Source: Butyricicoccus intestinisimiae
Lineage (GTDB): Bacteria; Bacillota; Clostridia; Oscillospirales; Butyricicoccaceae
NCBI RefSeq assembly: GCF_018918345.1
Contig: NZ_JAHLQI010000004.1
Span: forward strand, 62,001 to 126,000
Length of the DNA: 64,000 nt
Reading direction: 5' to 3'
Both the position numbers and the translations under genes were made by a program. Below, piece after piece: positions 61,768-64,000 of the stretch; the first letter of the stretch is position 1; every line of letters begins with the position of its first letter. The notes under the pieces are model-generated. The model had not been told where the DNA came from. It was given only the letters and a program-made list of their open reading frames with translations, and searched no databases.

Positions 61768-62952
61768 ATGGCTCTGAATTACAAAAAAACACTTATATCT
61801 TGCTATCTTGGATTCATCACACAGGCAATAGCAGCTAATTTCGCCCCGCTTCTATTTCTCACGTTTCACAATGGCTATGGTATCCCTCTTGGGAAAGTTG
61901 CCCTTATCTCATCGGTATTTTTTGTTACTCAGCTTATCATAGACGTGCTGTGCGCACGTTTCGCCGACAAAATCGGTTATCGGAAATGCGTTATCGGTTC
62001 GCAGGCGTTTTCGGCACTGGGACTTATCGGACTTGCCTTTCTGTCTGAACTGTTTCCCAACCCGTTCGCAGGAATAATCGTAAGCACAATCATATACGCA
62101 ATGGGAAGCGGTCTGACCGAGGTGCTTGTAAGTCCGATAGTTGAAGCCTGCCCATTTGAGCACAAAAAAGCCGCAATGAGTCTGTTGCATTCATTCTACT
62201 GCTGGGGTTCGGTCGGAGTTATACTCATTTCAACACTGTTTTTTACTGTTTTCGGCATAGAAAACTGGAAGTGGCTCTCTTGTATCTGGGCGATAATTCC
62301 ACTTGTGAACATATACAATTTTTCAGTATGTCCCATTGAACATCCTGTCGAGGACGGCGAGGGAATGCGTATCCGTGACCTGCTCAGAGTACCACTGTTC
62401 TGGCTTGCGATACTGCTTATGGTATGTGCGGGAGCCTCGGAGCTTTCAATGGCGCAGTGGGCGTCAGCATTTGCAGAATCCGCTCTCGGGATGACTAAAT
62501 CAGTCGGTGATATTGCAGGACCGTGTATGTTTGCGGTGACGATGGGCATAAGCCGTACGCTCTACGGGAAGTACGGCGAAAAGCTCGATCTTATGAAATT
62601 CATGATAGGCTCGGCGCTGCTGTGTCTGATCTGTTATATCACCGCCTCCCTGTCGGGAATACCTATAATCGGACTTTTCGGCTGCATAATGTGCGGGTTC
62701 TCGGTAGGTATCATGTGGCCCGGATCTATAAGCATCTGCTCAGGCAAAATACCCACCGGTGGAACTGCAATGTTTGCACTTCTCGCCATGGCAGGCGACC
62801 TCGGCGGAGCGCTCGGTCCTGCTATTGTAGGAAATATCACCCAGAATGCAGGTGACGATATGCAGAAAGGTATGCTTTCAGGTTGTGCATTTCCCTTGAT
62901 ACTTATGATATCGCTCCTGTTGCTGAACAGAGCCAGACACAGAAATAACTGA
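61768..62952 (+). CDS. MFS transporter
   Basis: A 394-residue, 12-span major facilitator. ADKIGYRK between spans 2 and 3 is the MFS loop motif; the general form resembles fucose/sugar permeases. Start at 61768 follows AAGGAG. Divergent from the AraC regulator with 111 bp between; codon use agrees with the regulator and not with the core genes. The substrate is unknown. Confidence 0.88.
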   Translation: MALNYKKTLISCYLGFITQAIAANFAPLLFLTFHNGYGIPLGKVALISSVFFVTQLIIDVLCARFADKIGYRKCVIGSQAFSALGLIGLAFLSELFPNPFAGIIVSTIIYAMGSGLTEVLVSPIVEACPFEHKKAAMSLLHSFYCWGSVGVILISTLFFTVFGIENWKWLSCIWAIIPLVNIYNFSVCPIEHPVEDGEGMRIRDLLRVPLFWLAILLMVCAGASELSMAQWASAFAESALGMTKSVGDIAGPCMFAVTMGISRTLYGKYGEKLDLMKFMIGSALLCLICYITASLSGIPIIGLFGCIMCGFSVGIMWPGSISICSGKIPTGGTAMFALLAMAGDLGGALGPAIVGNITQNAGDDMQKGMLSGCAFPLILMISLLLLNRARHRNN

Positions 62953-63004
62953 TTGTATCGGACGGTTTGTGCAAAAATATAATAAAAAGGCACCATGTAT
63001 TAAA

Positions 63005-63268
63005 TGAACTGCACCCCATTTGTTAGACAGTATGATATAATGTCTAACAGGTGGGGTGATTTTAATGCCAAAGGGAGTACCAAACAAACGATACACGCCG
63101 GAATTCAAGAAGCTGGTCGTGGAAACCATGATGAAAGAAAAGATCAGTTACAGAGAAACGGCTCGACAATTTGAAATCAGCAATCATCACAGAGTACAAG
63201 ACTGGGAACGAATCTATCTGACGGAGGGTCCAGAAGGCTTTGCCATCGAACGGCGTGGCTGCGGCAAT
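63005..63268 (+). mobile_element. Truncated left end of an IS3-family element
   Basis: Begins TGAACTGCACCCCATTTGTT, typical of an IS3-type terminal repeat, includes a TGTTAGACA/TGTCTAACA hairpin with TATAAT, and covers the start of orfA. The rest of the IS (end of orfA, orfB, right end) is missing; the break falls at the 28-bp repeat. Confidence 0.8.
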
Positions 63269-63283
63269 CACGGCTGTCACTAA
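63065..63283 (+). pseudogene. IS3-family transposase OrfA, truncated and fused
   Basis: 72 residues: a helix-turn-helix start (MPKGVPNKRYTPEFKKLVVE, SYRETARQFEISNHHRVQDW) that is usual for OrfA, up to FAIERRG. The remaining CGNHGCH and the stop come from the second copy of the DUF134-NifX gene end. OrfA normally has about 100 residues and needs OrfB, so it cannot be active. Confidence 0.85.
63256..63283 (+). repeat. 28-bp direct repeat, copy 2
   Basis: Exact copy of 59752-59779, here fused in frame to the broken IS3 orfA. Confidence 0.95.
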
Positions 63284-63295
63284 GTTGTGACAGAT

Positions 63296-63347
63296 AGAGA
63301 AAAAGCTATCTAAAATGATTAAAAAATCATTCTAGATAGCTTTTTTA
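63296..63347. terminator. Strong bidirectional terminator
   Basis: AAAGCTATCTA..AATGATT/AATCATT..TAGATAGCTTT stem, with T6 on the plus strand and A5 at the other side. Confidence 0.85.
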
Positions 63348-63348
63348 A

Positions 63349-64000
63349 TTAGTCTTCAGATAAATCGTCACGGTCATCAATAAATTCATCAGACTCAGAT
63401 AGCTGACAACCTTTGCTTCTATTGCAGGTTTTGTGAAGTAGTTGGGCATTTTCGATACTTGTAGAACCACCTAATGAGTAAGCAATAATATGATCGATTT
63501 CACAATCGTCAATGCTTAAAATTTGATTTCCACAATAATCACATTTATATCCAGGATAAAAGAGCTTTTTTTAATATCGGGATCAAAAGTTCTTGACGAG
63601 TCGAGTGGTTGATCGGAAGATATTATTTTGTTTAAAATACTCATAACAGCGTTTATTCGACAGCGAACCTTAGTTCCAGCATTAGTTCCAGCATAAACCC
63701 AGTCCTGATATTCTTTATTTGTAGTTTTTAAAAGATGGATTTCTTTGCGTATTTCATCTGCATATTTCATAATCGATTTTTTGGAGAAATATGAAAATGG
63801 AATCATGATAGAATCATATACAGCTCCGTTAAATTTATGTCGACTATTAAAAAATGCATCGTCTCCGAGAACATTTTTAACTAATTCTATTGTGCTATTA
63901 AATTGCTTCTTCGCTGCAACTAATTGTTCATCACTATCTGATGAATGCTGTTGCATATATCGATTCATTGCTGTTTTATATGTCCCTTTAAGATGCATAT
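63349..64000 (-). pseudogene. HNH endonuclease-like gene, frameshifted, at window edge
   Basis: The first frame (63998 down to 63516) ends ...SSRTFDPDIKK then stops early; the other frame continues KLFYPGYKCDYCGNQIL, CEIDHIIAYSLGG, ENAQLLHKTCNRSKG to a stop at 63349, which is an HNH nuclease domain with its CxxC pairs and DHI. The two meet at seven A (63566-63572 as T on the plus strand); one more A, or a -1 slip on AAAAAAG, would join them. AT-rich, unlike the core genes. The true start may lie beyond the window. Possibly from a mobile or restriction-type locus. Confidence 0.7.

Noticed and set aside
1-64000. CRISPR arrays, rRNA genes or a replication origin
   Set aside because: No spaced direct repeats, rRNA sequence or DnaA-box cluster was seen.

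Overview
The window looks like a chromosomal piece of an anaerobic, Gram-positive gut-type member of the Clostridia, most likely Oscillospirales (Butyricicoccus/Agathobaculum-like; this placement is inference from gene content and codon style). Supporting signs are anaerobic metabolism (HydE, NrdD/NrdG, many radical SAM enzymes), Firmicutes-type riboswitches (preQ1-I, cobalamin, glycine, yjdF RNA), the SepF/YggT/DivIVA division cluster, strong AGGAGG-type ribosome binding sites and very regular sigma-A promoters (TTGACA/TTGCAT, 17 bp, TATACT/TATTCT).

Layout. 1-9.8 kb: small metabolic genes, a LacI regulator, a YoaK membrane protein, amtB-glnB with a leader attenuator, a yjdF-RNA-controlled yjdF gene, a FlK-like thioesterase, an aconitase-family hydratase and an esterase. 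9.8-16 kb: NUDIX, the sulfur genes metY-cysK behind a Cys-Cys-Cys leader peptide, then hydE, an M20 peptidase and a C39-like protein. 16-19.8 kb (minus): a frameshifted HEAT-repeat gene and the queD-queE-folE-queC-queF operon under a preQ1-I riboswitch. 19.8-24.7 kb: lipoprotein, aroD, PAP2 phosphatase, and a conserved cysteine-rich gene split by a 1.47-kb element that carries a serine recombinase and a NUDIX gene. 24.9-44.5 kb: a long plus-strand housekeeping run: coiled-coil protein, radical SAM pair, miaB-mutS-mutL-miaA-hfq, HlyD-like protein, yggS-sepF-yggT-divIVA, ileS, lspA, rluD, HAD phosphatase. 44.5-54 kb: thiW behind a hairpin/terminator leader (candidate HMP-PP riboswitch), then a nine-gene cobalamin-riboswitch operon: extracytoplasmic CbiK, NEAT-like surface domains, BtuFCD-type importer, CbiL and an ABC-2 transporter. 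54-60 kb: glycine-riboswitch AGCS symporter, tRNA-Arg(CCG), NrdR-box-controlled nrdDG, DUF134-NifX fusion, lipoprotein. 60.5-64 kb: accessory DNA with AraC-MFS, a truncated IS3 end and a broken HNH gene.

Most notable points. (1) The split gene at 22357-24690: both halves keep an intact frame, the joints share a gapless imperfect repeat, and excision anywhere in the shared block rebuilds one ORF of about 287 codons. This is the architecture of a skin-type, developmentally excised element, but very small. (2) The B12-regulated operon puts a cobaltochelatase outside the cell beside a BtuFCD importer and the next pathway enzyme, CbiL. This suggests capture and metallation of tetrapyrrole precursors at the surface (inference). 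(3) A 28-bp exact duplicate of the 3' end of the DUF134-NifX gene borders a 3.5-kb accessory segment and coincides with the break in an IS3 remnant. (4) Several leader attenuators are visible: CCC peptide, amtB, thiW. Two genes are broken at runs of seven A, which may be real or may be homopolymer sequencing errors.
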